A stretch of DNA of 64,000 nucleotides from Jacaranda mimosifolia. Lineage: Eukaryota; Streptophyta; Magnoliopsida; Lamiales; Bignoniaceae. Every line of letters starts with the position of its first letter. The first letter of the stretch is position 1. The translations under genes were made by a program, and so were the position numbers. Below, piece by piece: positions 46,945-58,500 of this stretch. Where the stretch lies: contig CM032133.1 in assembly GCA_018894105.1 (NCBI GenBank), positions 18,738,501 to 18,802,500 on the forward strand, read 5' to 3'. A model generated the notes under the pieces. That model had not been told where the DNA came from and ran no database searches. It saw only the letters and a list, made by a program, of their open reading frames with translations.

Positions 46945-47412
46945 TCACAATACTTTTTCTCGCAAGAAGTGATTATGTACTTCCATGTGCTTGGTTCTTG
47001 CATGGAACATTGGGTTTTCTACGAGACATATAGCAGATTGGTTGTCACAATATATTCGTACAGAGTAATTATTTGATTGCCCAATATTCTTCATGAGTTG
47101 CATCAGCCATGTACTCTCTTGAGCCGCCATAGCTGTCTGTTCGATAGCCTCGTTGCTGGATAATGAGACTGTTGGTTGTCTTTTGTTGCACCAAGAAATT
47201 GGTCCTTCTCCAAGACTGAATACGTAACTAGTTGTTGAGTGTCTTGTATCACGATCATCGGCATACTCAGCATCATAACGCCCAACTACTTCACATTTTT
47301 CTTCTTTCTTGTATAATAGTCCATGGTCAATCGTGCCTCTCATGTAGCTTAGAATTCTCCGTACGGCTTCCAAATGGGACTTTTTCGAATTCTGCATATA
47401 TCGACTCACCAT
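46945..47412 (-). pseudogene. Copia-4 RNase H piece (155 codons)
   Basis: Visible motifs are [40 protein letters not shown] (the family norm is YxDADWAGDxDxRRSTSGY), [14 protein letters not shown] with a changed TEAEY box, and [11 protein letters not shown]. The end [19 protein letters not shown] fits the RNase H C-terminus. It removes the RNA strand during reverse transcription in intact relatives. Confidence 0.85.
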
Positions 47413-47624
47413 TCCTACTGCATACGATATATATGGTCATGTCATGGTGAGATAGGTTGCCAACTATTTGCCTATACATCGTGGCATCTTTAAGGTCCTC
47501 TCCTTCGATAGAGCATAAATGTGCATTAGTCTCTATTGGAGTTGAGATGGGCTTGCATTCTAACATTCCATACTTCTCAAGTAGTTCCTTAGTATACTTA
47601 TGCTGATGTAAGAATATCCCTTCT

Positions 47625-48047
47625 TCATCTCCCTCTACTTTGAGCCGACTCAACTCCCCAAGTGCTTTCATGTGAAAGCAAACTGACAAGTTGGCTTTTA
47701 TTTTTGTCATCGCCTATAATGAATAGATCATCCACATAGACAAGCACAACTGCGATCTTGCCATTTTGAGTTTTCACAAATAAGCTTGAATTTGTTGGCA
47801 CCATAGCATAACTACTTTGAGTCAGAAATTCTGCTATCTTTCCATTCCATGCTCTTGGTGCTTGCTTTAGCCTATAAAGCGCCTTTTTCAACTTGCATAC
47901 ATGGGTTGGATGTGTTTTGTACTCAAAACCTTTCGACTGCTCCATGTATATTACTCTATCAAATTCTCCATGCAAGAATGCGTTCTTCATGTCCATCTGC
48001 CAGAGTTTCCAATCCTTGCTTGCTGCTAAGGCCAAGAGAACACGCAT
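47625..48047 (-). pseudogene. Copia-4 reverse transcriptase piece (140 codons)
   Basis: It includes WQMDMKNAFLHGEFD (first catalytic Asp), VIYMEQSKGFEY, CKLKKALYRLKQAPRAW and the catalytic box VLVYVDDLFIIGDD. After YVDD the frame shifts near 47700 into the next open piece (47327-47710), which continues with LGELSRLKVEGDEEGIFLHQ. Confidence 0.88.
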
Positions 48048-48678
48048 TGTAGTGATCTTTGCTACTGGACTGAATGTCTAATCATAATCCAACCTATTCT
48101 TTTGAGAAAATCCTTTGGTCACCACTCATGCTTTCTATCTCTTGATCGATCCATTTGGTTTACTCTTTATCTTGTAAACCCATTTACATTATATGGGTTT
48201 TATATTTTGGGCCTTGGTACTAATTCCCAAGTTTCATTTTGCTTCAGGGTTTCTATTTCTTTTTCCATAACCTTTTTCAACTCTTTTTTCAAGGAGGCTT
48301 TCTCAAATGATAGAGGTTCTTTCATCTTATCAACTCCTACTACTACTGCATTAGCATATTTAGGATTTGGCCTTCTTTATCTTATAGATCTTCTGAGTTG
48401 AGGTTGACTCTCGTTCGTTTCTCCTTATGTCTCCTTGGGTTGGCTCGACACGCCTGTTCTCCATGGAGACACTATTTTTTCTGCTGAGTAGGTTCCTTGA
48501 CTTCTTCTATACTTGAATGCATATCACTATCAACTTCTTCAATGTTCCTTCTTTCTTTTTTCTCAACTTCTCTTGAATCAAGCAATATTATTAAATGCAG
48601 TGTCCACTAAGATGATGACTTATCAAACACCACATTTCGAGAAACATAACACTTTCCCGTTGTAGGATCACAACATCT

Positions 48679-48897
48679 CTAGCCTTTTCTTTTGTTATCA
48701 TAACTCACAAATATGATGCGTATTGCTTTCTTATCAAATTTGCTACGAAGATTATCAGGGATAAAGACATAACATACATATCCAAATACTTGAAAATGAC
48801 TTACTGTGGGCTTGATCTTCCATAGCTTCTGAAATGGTGATACAAATCCAAGTTTTGCTTGAGGCAACCTATTGATCACATCTGCAGCTGTCTTCAT
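48679..48897 (-). pseudogene. Copia-4 integrase C-terminal fragment
   Basis: The short piece has the blocks AADVINRLPQAKLGFVSPFQ and HFQVFGYVCYVFIPDNLRSK, followed by IRIIFVSYDN, as in the C-terminal part of copia integrase. The catalytic core upstream (48900-49300) is broken into several frames. Confidence 0.8.
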
Positions 48898-49696
48898 ACA
48901 CTCGACCTAAAATCGAGGTGGTATATTCTTCACATGCAGCATACTCCTGCATATCTCTACAAGATGTTTATTCTTCTCTTCTGCTACTCCATTTTGTTGT
49001 GGAATATTTGGACAAGTTATTTGACTACGTATCTTGCATTGCTTTAGATATTCTATGAACTCGTGCTAGGTATATTTGCCTCTATTATCTGTCCGTAGGC
49101 ATCTTATTTTATAGCCAAGTTGTTTTTCCACCTCTTATTTAAATTTCTTAAATTTACTTAATGCTTCTGATTTTTCTTTCAAGAAATCTACCATACGTAC
49201 CTTGAAAAATCATCAATAAAGGTGATAATATACCGAAAGACTTTGATGGATGGTTGTTTTACCGGGCCAAGTATGTTCGAATACACCAATTCAAGAGGTC
49301 CCTTAGCTTTGTACTTTAACTCCTTGTCAGGCAATTGGTGTGCTTTCCCATACTGGCATCATGCACACTCTAAATCCTCTCTAACATCTAGTTGAGGAAG
49401 TCCCTTGAGCATGGATTTCTTCATCATTACCTTTAGTTTATGGTAACTCACGTGCCCCAACCTTTCATGCCACAAATCAACTATTTCATTTCTGCGAGTT
49501 TTATCTAAATAGGCGGCTTAGGCTGATATCATGTAAACAGATTCTACTTCCGCCCCTCCATAAGAGGTGTGCATGTCAATTTGAGATTTGGGTATACCTT
49601 TACATCATTTAGCCCAAACACTACATAATTTTTAGATGTTGTTAGTTGCGATATTGATAATAATTTTTTTTTCATACCCGGAATGTGATACACGTT

Positions 49697-49951
49697 CTAC
49701 AATTGCACTTGTCGCGAGCTATGACAAGGTACAATTACCGTCTTGCCAATCTGAGTGATTGGTAATTTAGAATTATTGTTTATAATCACAACACGTCTTC
49801 CTTTGTACTCGGACATGCTTACTAATTTTTCTTTATCTCTTGTCATGAGGTTAGAGCATCCGGAATCTACAATCCAATCATCATCATAATTGATCAATTT
49901 CTTACTTACCATTGTCAGTGCAACCTTTTGCTTTATACAGGAGAGTGCCAC
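49697..49951 (-). pseudogene. Copia-4 protease piece
   Basis: The active-site motif WIVDSGCSNLMTRDKEKLVS is intact (Asp-Ser-Gly). Upstream residues continue from the gag linker. The frame ends at 49697, before the GAG-pre-integrase block found at about 49440-49490 (WHERLGHVSYHKLK on the minus strand). Confidence 0.83.
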
Positions 49952-50499
49952 TTCCTTCGTTGTTTCTACTTCTATTTCTTCAACAGCAAATGAGGTTTGG
50001 AGATCCTATTCCTCTTCACTCTCATTTTGAATATATGACGATGTCGCCATGTTCCCTTCTGCTTGTTTGTATCGGCAGTCTCGAGCATAGTGACCTTTCC
50101 TACCGTAATTATAGCATTGATTGTTTTTGCGATGAGAAGTCTTATCTCCTATTTTATCTTAGCTCAATTGCACTCCCCCTTTTTGCCAACTCTTTTCTTG
50201 TGGCCTCTTTTGGAACCTTCCTTACCTTGCATTATGTCCCTCATTCTTAGGTCTCATAGTCTTATGATCTTTTGGGGCATTTCTCTTTCCACTATAAAGA
50301 GCCTTCTCTTTATCTTTGATTGAGGTTTTAGACATTTGTTTGTCTAAAGCCTCTTGATTTGCCAATATATTTTATAATTCATTTAAAGTTGGCTCATGAG
50401 CCCATCCATGAGTTGCCGTGACAAGACCAAGAAATTTGGGTTGCAACCCATGGATTATGATCATCCTCATTCTTGTCTCGGTGATTGCATTTTGAGTAT

Positions 50500-50724
50500 C
50501 TAATTTGAAAATTTCTTGACATAAAGATTTAACTTTGTAAAGTACTCATTTACCGTCATGTCACACTGTGAAACCCACATTAATTCATTCTTAAGTTGTT
50601 GTAGCTTGGCATCATTGGTCCGAGCGAATATCCTTGAAAGTGTATCCCATGCTTCTTTTGGGGTTTTTGCATTCTTGATCTGCTGCAATAAATCATCCTC
50701 CAGATTTATTGATAAAGCATACAT
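50500..50724 (-). pseudogene. Copia-4 gag piece (UBN2 type)
   Basis: The blocks AMYALSINLEDDLLQQIKNA, EAWDTLSRIFARTNDAKLQQ and the MTVNEYFTKL motif are those of the retrotransposon gag (UBN2) domain. The frame is lost at 50500, with the FSN..CQEIFKLDTQ region continuing in another frame. Confidence 0.83.
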
Positions 50725-51064
50725 AGCTTTTCCAGCTCGGACCTTCCATCTTTTTAAATCATCCTTTTCAGTTGGGGGTTGAGTTTCACTTCCCCCAACA
50801 ATACTCTATAAATCTTGACCAAATAGGTAAAACTGCATGCGAACACTTTTAGTGCTATAATTATTATTATTAAGTTTTTCAATTCCACTTACTAAAGTGG
50901 CCATTTCTGCTATTGTGACTTGGTAAACATTGTCCAAGTAAGCTCGATCCTAGATCGACTTGCTTCACAGTCCTAGGCTGTGCAAGAATGGCACATTGAC
51001 ACAACATAAATTTATTTGGTTGCTTAACCTTGTGCACCTACGTTTTGTGGACCCTCAATAACCT

Positions 51065-51076
51065 GCTCCGATACCA
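51065..51076 (-). promoter_or_regulatory. Primer binding site of Copia-4
   Basis: Read on the minus strand, TGGTATCGGAGC is adjacent to the 5' LTR and matches the plant initiator tRNA-Met site with one change, as in Copia-2. Confidence 0.87.
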
Positions 51077-51436
51077 CTTAAAGAAAAAAATAAGTAGATG
51101 CCAAGTAATAGAAAATAAAATACAAGACACAAAATATATGATAATAATATTATTAAGATAGTAAAGTGTATATGTTTGTATAGAAGCAAGCAAACCTTAC
51201 AAGCATAGGACTCACAGCACTTAAGACTCTCAAATTTTTATCACAATACAACAATAGCTTAAGTCCTATTTATAGATTACCAACCATCATCATTCACCGA
51301 CCTTAAAGGTCAGAGTTTATTTTTCTAATACAAAAACATCATGTACCAAAATTAAAGGAAGATTCTGGCAGCAGAAATTTTTCGAGCTGCGGCGAAGTTT
51401 CAAGAGAGATGAGAGAGTTGATGCATTTTATTAACA
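51077..51436 (-). repeat. Copia-4 5' LTR (about 360 bp)
   Basis: It lies between the primer site and flanking DNA. On the minus strand it starts TGTTAATAAAATGCATC. A TATA box CTATAAATAG (51266-51275, minus) is present at the same place as in the other LTR. Confidence 0.86.
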
Positions 51437-52648
51437 TAACTGACCAAATTAGAGAGACAATTAGTATTTTAAGTAATCCACCTCACCCAACCTTCTTTGC
51501 CTAACTTATCTCATGCCACAATAAAAATTAATTATCAAATTATGCAAATTTGCAAGCATCCTAGCTCAACTAAGTTGATATATAATTCATTGCTACAATA
51601 GAGGATTTTCGACACTGTTTTTTCTTTTTATTTGCACCCTTAAAAACTTGTATGGAGGTATTTAGACAAAACAACTTCCATAGTTGTAGTCGCGAAATAT
51701 AAGGAGCTTATTTTAAAGGTTGCCTTTATATAAAGTGATGGAGGCAATTTTTTATTCTTTAGAGACTATTCTACCATCATTTTTGGATTATTCTAATATG
51801 TACCTCAGTACATAGGCTTCCAAAAATGTGACAATACTTTATAAGGGCAATTAATATTAAGTTGTGCATTTAAATTATCATTGGTGCCTATTTTAAAATG
51901 TGCCTTTGTTTATTTGCCTCTAAGTACCTTATTTTGTTGTAGTGGTAACTGCACTATGTACCTAAAGCAGTCTTGTATATCCTATGTACATGATACATGA
52001 ACTACCCACAAAGTAAAATTAAACTTGAGGATAATTATGTAAGCTAACTTTCTACAAGGTTTGGCCAAAATACAGACACACTTACAACTCTTTTAGTAAT
52101 TAATTACGCCAATCTCCCTACTAGTAAATACAAAAACTACAAATTCTTTAAAACTGCTGCTCAGAACCAGAAATGTTGACATCAATAGAGAGTGTTGCAT
52201 GAGAAATCCAAAATGACCATTGGATTAACCATTTATTGACTTAGCTAGGTCATGTACTCCCATGTAAAAGAGGGGTTGATTTGAATGTTCAAGGTCCACA
52301 TTTTCTTTCACAACTTGCATGATTTGCATTGTTAACGCTTGAAAGTTCATATAAATGAAGACGTCTTGTTTGAAAATTTCATGCTTGAGAAGAGGCAAAC
52401 ATGAGCCCCATAAAGATATTGAGTTAAATTTAGTCAATGAGGCCTTATGATAAAACAAGGCCTTAGTTTCAAGGTTCAAATAGGTGAAGGGGGCTACAAA
52501 GCAGAACATTTTAGCTTAACTACCTAAGTAAGAATGTATGTAAATACTTGCCACTATAAGACTATGTACAAGTAATGTATTATCATTATTGGCGATAACC
52601 CCAATCTGTGTATTAGCACCAAAAAATACAAGTAATGTATTAGCTTGT
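51437..52648. other. Region without a recognised gene
   Basis: AT-rich DNA. About 51589-51944 has weakly matching ends (CATTGCTACAATA, and CACTACAACAAAAT from the right) with repeated TGCCTTT/AGGCA motifs inside. It may be an old non-autonomous DNA element. The sequence ACAAGTAATGTATTA is repeated at 52569 and 52629. No gene was recognised. Confidence 0.45.
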
Positions 52649-52856
52649 TGTTAGTGTGCTAGTTTTATTACTGTTTCAGTTAGTTATAATTAGCTGAGTT
52701 TGTTGAATTTGTTAAGTTGGTTTTATAGTTGGCATTTACTCTTTTCCCTTGTATATAAGTCTATAAGTTCATAATATGAACACACATTTTTGAGCAATAT
52801 AATAGAATAATTCTCTCCCTATTCTTTGCAAATATCTATTTTCTATTATTTGTTCA
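52649..52856 (+). repeat. Copia-5 5' LTR (208 bp)
   Basis: It begins TGTTAGTGTGCTAG and ends TGTTCA directly before the primer site. A TATA-like TTGTATATAAG lies at about 52759. Its short length is typical for the Ale/Retrofit type of copia; that lineage assignment is inference. Confidence 0.75.
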
Positions 52857-53024
52857 TGATATCAGAGCCACGATTTGGAGGTTCTGATTTTTCCTTCTTT
52901 TGAATTTTTCTTTGCTGAACCGATTCTCTCTATTAATCTTAGCTTCATTGTCGAAGTTTTTCTTAATTTTCTAGGATGATTTCTTGGATCTACGATCATA
53001 GAAGAGATAGTTGAAGGGATTGAT

Positions 53025-53674
53025 TTGCGACAAAATCAAACACAAGGAATTAGAAGTATTGACATTGGCGATCCTCTATTTCTGCAAGCATCAGACCATC
53101 TACATGTGATGCTAGTAACTGCACCTCTCACAGGTAATGATTTATGCAGGAGTCGTTCTATGAGAATTGCCCCAGGAGCCAAGTTAAAAGTGGGATTTAT
53201 TAATGGAAAAATGTCCTATTTCTAATGAGGACTCAACTGAATAAAAGCGATTTGGAGAGAGTTGATTATATGGCAACACCTTGGAAACTTAATTCTATAT
53301 CCAAGGATATTGTGGAAGTCTTTCTTTACAACACAATCTCCAAGCAATTCTACAAGGAGATTGTGGAGCATTTTGGTCAATGTAATGCTCCTCTACTCTA
53401 TCAATTGCAACGTGAAATTAGTTTTATTATACAAGAAACTTTATTTGTTACGCAGTATTACACCAAACTTAAGAGATTATTGAATGAATTGAGTGTTTTA
53501 ATACCTTATTCTAAATATACACGTGGACTAGCGAAAATAGTTGCAAATATTAATTCTTTTAATTGTCTCATGCAATTTTTGATGGGATTGAATGATACTT
53601 ATGATCATATAAGAAATCAGATCGTGGTAATGAAACTATTCCCAAGCATTAACAAAGCTTATTCGAAGGTGTAA
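53025..53674 (+). pseudogene. Copia-5 gag pseudogene
   Basis: Two adjoining frames give one gag. The first (53025-53224) has LFLQASDHLHVMLVTAPLTG and KLKVGFINGK. The second (53225-53674) has LNSISKDIVEVFLY, QLQREISFIIQETLFVTQYY and LMQFLMGLNDTYDHIRNQI. This is the DUF4219/UBN2 gag arrangement with the SLTG.NY..W segment decayed. A frame change occurs at the TAATG overlap (53223-53227). The sequence stops resembling gag after INKAYSKV. Confidence 0.82.
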
Positions 53675-53690
53675 TACTTCCTTTATATAT

Positions 53691-54434
53691 GTGGCGAAAC
53701 AATACTTTAAGGTAAGTTTATAAAATAGAATATGAAATTTACATACCATAAATATTGTGGACCTTCATACAATAAATTAATTTAAGAAATCTTAATGCAC
53801 TCGCAAGTTTTGATGAGTCAATGCCCTCTTCACTATAAATAGAGCATTTTATGGCTCAAAGAAACATTTTAAAAAAGATTCTTAAAAACAAGCGCTTTTT
53901 AAAATCAAACCCATTTCTTACAATAAAATACCAAGTAGATTTTTGCAAACTTGTTCTGATAAGAACATTCATATATAAAAATTTATTTAAATTGTTGAAT
54001 GTTACATGAGAGGATTAATAATTTCAATAGAACAACTAAAACAAATATTTAATTATCGCTTTCTTTAGTGTACAGAACGACAGCAAAAACATGGGTTTGT
54101 TCGCTTGTGTCACTGGAGAACCATGAGAAGCAATATTGTCATTTACAACATTTTTGACACAATTATTGAAAAAAAAAAAACAATTATTTGTAAAAATTTG
54201 AGGAGCTGAATCAAACAATTATTTACCCTTTTTGTTCATTTAAGGAAAATAAACTTACAATTCAAGATGGTCAATTGGTAATAAGGGAAAACTTGCGGGG
54301 GCGGGGGCGAAATAAGCATAGTACTAAAAACCCAAGTCCAACCTGCCACCGCCGCAAAGGCTCTGTTCCGCCAATTTTCTTCCGTTTTCGCCCACAGCCA
54401 CCGTAGTCTAGGGTCAGCTACCAGGCTATTATAC

Positions 54435-54438
<4 letters not shown>
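53691..54438. other. Region upstream of the PHIP1-like gene
   Basis: AT-rich up to about 54280, then noticeably more GC-rich (54290-54420, GCCACCGCCGCAAAGG and CCCACAGCCACCGTAG). This may be the promoter or a 5' leader exon of the gene at 55558. No TATA box was singled out. Confidence 0.4.

Positions 54439-54484
<46 letters not shown>
54439..54484 (+). repeat. (AG)n microsatellite, 46 bp
   Basis: A perfect AG repeat sits about 1.1 kb upstream of the PHIP1-like start codon, in the more GC-rich segment. GA tracts in plant 5' leaders and promoters can bind GAGA-binding (BBR/BPC) proteins; that role here is only a possibility. Confidence 0.9.
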
Positions 54485-54487
<3 letters not shown>

Positions 54488-55557
54488 AAGAGATTTTCAG
54501 GTTGGAAACAAACTCTTGATTGCATTGTCTTTGGGCGGTCGTGGTGGAAATTCTAAGCCGTAGGCCACTGAATGGTATCCCTTTTCTGCCCCCCCCCCCC
54601 TCGTTTGTTGATAAAATATACGTATTCGCCTGCGCAGCACCATCAATAAACATATTTTCAAGTGGTATGCTAAAATACTAAGTCGTTGTGCTTGAAATTC
54701 GCAGTTTTGTTATATCTGGCTGTGCTTTGTGAAACCCTTGATTATAAAGAGTTACTGGGCAGAGGAGCTTTCAAGGTACTACGCAGCATCAATGTAATTT
54801 TTTATGTTTATGATGAGGTCAATCTTTTGAGGGCTGTAACTTAAATTTGAAGATGTTGGTATGGAGGATTTGGTGAAACAGAAGGAACCAATGTGAATTG
54901 TGTTCAAGTTAATGGACATGAATTCTTAGGACTTGAAGCATTTGTCTTTTTTGTTGAGCTGATTAATTTTTTTAAATTTCATATTTGTTCTTGTTCATAC
55001 TTTCTGTTACAAATTATGGCTGTGTTAGGTTGAGTGACACCAAGTTGCAGAAAGTTGGTCTTGCCATGTATGGACAACAATTTTGCAGTTGTATTCTGTG
55101 TCTACTCATGGATATCTCATTTGTTGATATTTATGTTATTAAAATTTAAATTCGTTTTCATGGCAGAGCTCCAAGTTGTCCAATCTCTTTCCCTTACTTC
55201 GGGTTCCCATAGAATACAAAAGGACATGTATCTAACAACATTTTTGCTACTGAGTTGGGGGAATTGCTTTTTCCACTGTGGAAAAGAATGATTAGTTGAT
55301 GTAAATGCCCATCCTGCTTTTTCCTGATTTAATGAACTTCCAGAATTATTATAAACAAATTGTTAAATAATAGACAGCGTCATTTCTTTTTCGATATTCG
55401 TTCTTATATTTCATGTGAAATGTTTTTATCTTCTGAAATTTGATTTTGATGCACCTGTTAATCACTGAAACATAAAATAGGCTTATAGTGTTATATTTAT
55501 TTATCATGTGCCAGAGTTGCTTGAATTTCTAAGAGACGAAAGCAGAAAAGAATAAAA
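54485..55557 (+). other. Probable 5' leader or first-intron region of the PHIP1-like gene
   Basis: No protein motif was found. A poly-C run lies at about 54590-54600. A splice-acceptor-like TTTATCATGTGCCAG ends at 55514, 43 bp before the start codon, so part of this stretch may be an intron in the 5' UTR. An in-frame TGA at 55522-55524 supports the ATG at 55558. Confidence 0.35.
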
Positions 55558-58500
55558 ATGGTATTATCAAACAAGAAGCTGAAGCAAAAGCTAAGAGCTG
55601 CTAAAGCTGAACTAGTTGTTGCATCAGAGGCTGAAAATAACTTGACTGACAAGAATTCTGAGAACTCGAGGGATTTGGATCTGCAAACCTCGCAGTCTCT
55701 GAGGACTATCCTGAATCTAGAGGCCCCAAAACCCAAATTATCTAAAAGAGAAAAACGAAGACAAAATGCACAGAAAGAGAATTCAGAGATTATTCAAGTT
55801 GTAGATATAAGTGATGATGCAGATGGGAACAAAAAAGATGGGTCAAAATCAGATGCTGTGGAGGTGAAGAAGAAGAAGAAAAGGAAGAGAGATGAAAGTG
55901 AGTCATTAGAGAAGGTGAAGGAGAAGAAGCCACAGCAGTTGAAGAAAAAGAAGAATACCAAAAAAAGGAATAAACCTAAGAAGAAGGTGGGAGATGGGAA
56001 AGTGAAGGAGGAAGCAGCTGAGCAGAATGAAGGTGGAGCTACTGGAGAGCAACATGTGGCAAAGACAGATGAGAGCATTGATAGGTATGTGGCTCCAAGA
56101 AAAATCTGTGCAAACTTGCTTGTAAGTTAACATTCTTCTGCCAATTTATCATAGTTTGATGTACCTACTTGATCAGTTGGATAATTTTTTATGTCAGCTG
56201 ACCACAATAGTAAGCCTGTAGTTGTTTGATCGAGTGTTTAAGATGAAATTTTTGTGACATTGGTTTTTTGTTTGGGGGTTTAAGCTTGGGGAGGGGTATG
56301 TTGCTCCCTAGTTTTGGCTCATATGCTGTCGACTACGTTAAAGTGCAAAAGAAAATGTTAACTCAAACTCCTGTAGTTAAATGTAATTACTGTAGTTGTG
56401 TTGAGAGCCTTAGGAATGGAAATGTACTTATTATAAGATCTGGTATGGTTAATTTGCCAAAGGTGAACTTGAACTTCCAATTTGTGAAAGTTTAAATAAT
56501 GATAAAACACAGACGCTTCTGCACATACTCTCCATGCACTTTCTGGAAGCCTTGTAGCTTAATGGGAAACTTTGTGACAAGGTTGTATACATGCTCAAAA
56601 TGCATATGAGATATTTTTTAATAGCTCTCGATAATTTCATGCATCGGATTGTCCTCATGTGTCTTGCAGAAAATACGTGGAGATATCTTCCAAAATATAT
56701 GTTGGAGGCATTCCATACTACTCCACTGAGGATGATATTAGGAGTTACTTTGAAGGTTGTGGAACCATTACTTATGTTGATTGTATGACATTTCCAGACA
56801 CTGGAAAGTTCAGAGGGATTGCCATTATCACTTTCAAGGTAGATTCTTTGACCGACTGGAGTATGCATTGTTTTTAATTCCATAGAACCTTCCTTAGTTT
56901 GAAGTTTGATCCTTGGATATCCAATCAATCTAATGAATTCTAAGGTGCACAATAGAGAAAAGTAAGAACTGACAAAAGACAAAAAAAATCGTTTCGTCTT
57001 ATTTGCTTTCTATTATTATCTTTCAGGATAGTTGTCAACCATGTTCACCGTATCAAGTTTTCTGTAATTTTTTAAACCAAATTTTTAGATTTTTCTTTTA
57101 TGTTTTTCCTTGTCCATATAAAATTGTTGACTGAGTAGAACAAACTTCGAATGCATGAATCTTATCAGAAGGATTTGAAATACTTTTTCAGTCTCATTTT
57201 TCATGGACTTTCAGTTATGATGTCTCACAGGGAATGTTACAGTTATTAGTGGAAAGACGTTTTACATCGTCATTTATATTTTGAAACGTTCCAATCAAAG
57301 TAGGTTTGTAAAGAGAGGAAAAATGATGACCACATATTCAAATTTAATATGCCTAGAAAGTGGAGGAGGGTGGGGCTTGAAATTACTATGGTGAGGTGTC
57401 AAAGCTAATTGTGTTTTTTCTCAAACTTTGTGCCTGGAGGTGGAAAGACAAATATGAGATGGAGGAAATATTTGCTTTTAGGCAGAGCGACTTTATGATA
57501 GAACCCGGGGCAAGTCTCTCAATGTTTAACCGCCGCATCTTTTTACATTGAAAGACATATGATAAGCATCATAGTATGAAGTTGTCATCATTCTCTTCAG
57601 AAGACTCAATTGCAGCTCTATAGCTTCGGACAAGTTTCGCAGTGTTCAATTATTGCATCAAATTGCCGGAGAGACATGATAACCATTGCAGGATTAATTT
57701 GTTATTGTGTTTTTTGTAGACTGAGGCAGCAGCTAAAAGAGCATTGGCACTTGATGGTTCTGACATGTAAGTTTTCTATTATTGGAACACTCTTAAGCTT
57801 CCCATTCACCAGCTTCATGACTTGAATCTCTATCCTTTTCCAGGGGTGGCCTATTCCTCAAAATCCAGCCGTACAAGTCAGCTAGAGTAAACAAATTGCC
57901 CGACTTCTCCCCATCTGTCGTGGAGGGCTACAATAGGATCTATGTTGGTAATTTATCATGGGATGTAACTGAGAATGATCTGAGGAAACTATTTGCTGAT
58001 TGCACTATTACATCTATTCGATTTGGCGAAGACAATGAGACTGGGGAATTCAAGGGATATGCCCATGTAGATTTTGCTGATAGCCTTTCGCTGAACGTGG
58101 CATTGAAATTGGACCAAAACATAGTCTGTGGGAGATCTGTCAGAATAAGCTGTGCTGTACTGAAGAAGGGAACTATTACCAAGTCAAAATCCATGAATAA
58201 TCAAGTTGCCAGTGTTAAGGTTGGTGCAGTTGACAGCAATGGGTTGAATGCCGTGGATTCAAAGATAAGGAGGCGAACATGTTATGAGTGTGGAGAACGC
58301 GGCCACCTTTCATCATCTTGCCCAAAGAAACAAGCTGCTGATACCAAGTTAGAATCCATGTCAAAAGATGAGCAAGTTGAGATGCAAGATGCGGACGCCA
58401 AGTTAGAATCCGTGGGAAAAGATAATCAAGTTGACAGCGGTAATGTTAGTGGAGCTGGTGAAAATCAAGTCAATAGCAGCGAGGTGAATGCTGTGAGTTC

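Larger units (their letters stand above)
46895..50904 (-). pseudogene. Copia-4 gag-pol polyprotein pseudogene
   Basis: The minus-strand start is probably ATG 50904 (MATLVSGIEKLNNNNY). A stop near 50813 falls where the family has Trp after FGQDL. Further open pieces are gag 50724-50500, protease 49951-49697, an integrase segment 48897-48679, reverse transcriptase 48047-47625 and RNase H 47412-46945. The zinc knuckle near 50085-50130 reads CYNYGRKGHYARDC, so the second Cys has become Tyr. Gag, integrase and the protease flanks are separated by shifts. The protein would have replicated the element; it cannot do so now. Confidence 0.88.
46532..51436 (-). mobile_element. Copia-4: Ty1/copia LTR retrotransposon of a second lineage, inactive
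   Basis: It lies on the minus strand with LTRs at about 51077-51436 (5') and 46532-46893 (3'). The LTR begins TGTTAATAAAATGCATC on that strand. A tRNA-Met primer site follows the 5' LTR. Gag, protease, integrase, reverse transcriptase and RNase H follow in copia order. LTRs and gag are unlike those of Copia-1/2/3, so it is another lineage. All frames are interrupted. No target duplication was found, so one end may be off by a few bases. Confidence 0.9.
52649..53690 (+). mobile_element. Copia-5: truncated copia element (5' LTR, primer site, gag only)
   Basis: A 208-bp LTR (52649-52856, TGTTAGTGTGC...TTTGTTCA) is followed at once by the primer site TGATATCAGAGCC (52857-52869) and a gag-like reading at 53025-53674. 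No protease or pol sequence and no second LTR follow. The element is either 3'-truncated or was deleted to its gag. LTR size and gag type differ from all other copia copies in the window, so this is a third lineage. Confidence 0.78.

Noticed and set aside
47232..48401. Plus-strand open frames across the Copia-4 reverse transcriptase and RNase H region
   Set aside because: They are antisense shadows of the minus-strand pol gene.
51589..51944. Possible small CACTA-type element (CATTGCTACAATA / CACTACAACAAAAT ends)
   Set aside because: The two ends match poorly and no target duplication is visible. It is noted in the intergenic entry only.
52225..52509. Minus-strand open frame of 94 codons
   Set aside because: No recognisable domain, AT-rich codons and no promoter or exon context.
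54429..54653. Minus-strand frame with a Ser-Leu repeat tail
   Set aside because: The Ser-Leu run is the translation of the AG microsatellite, and the rest shows no domain.
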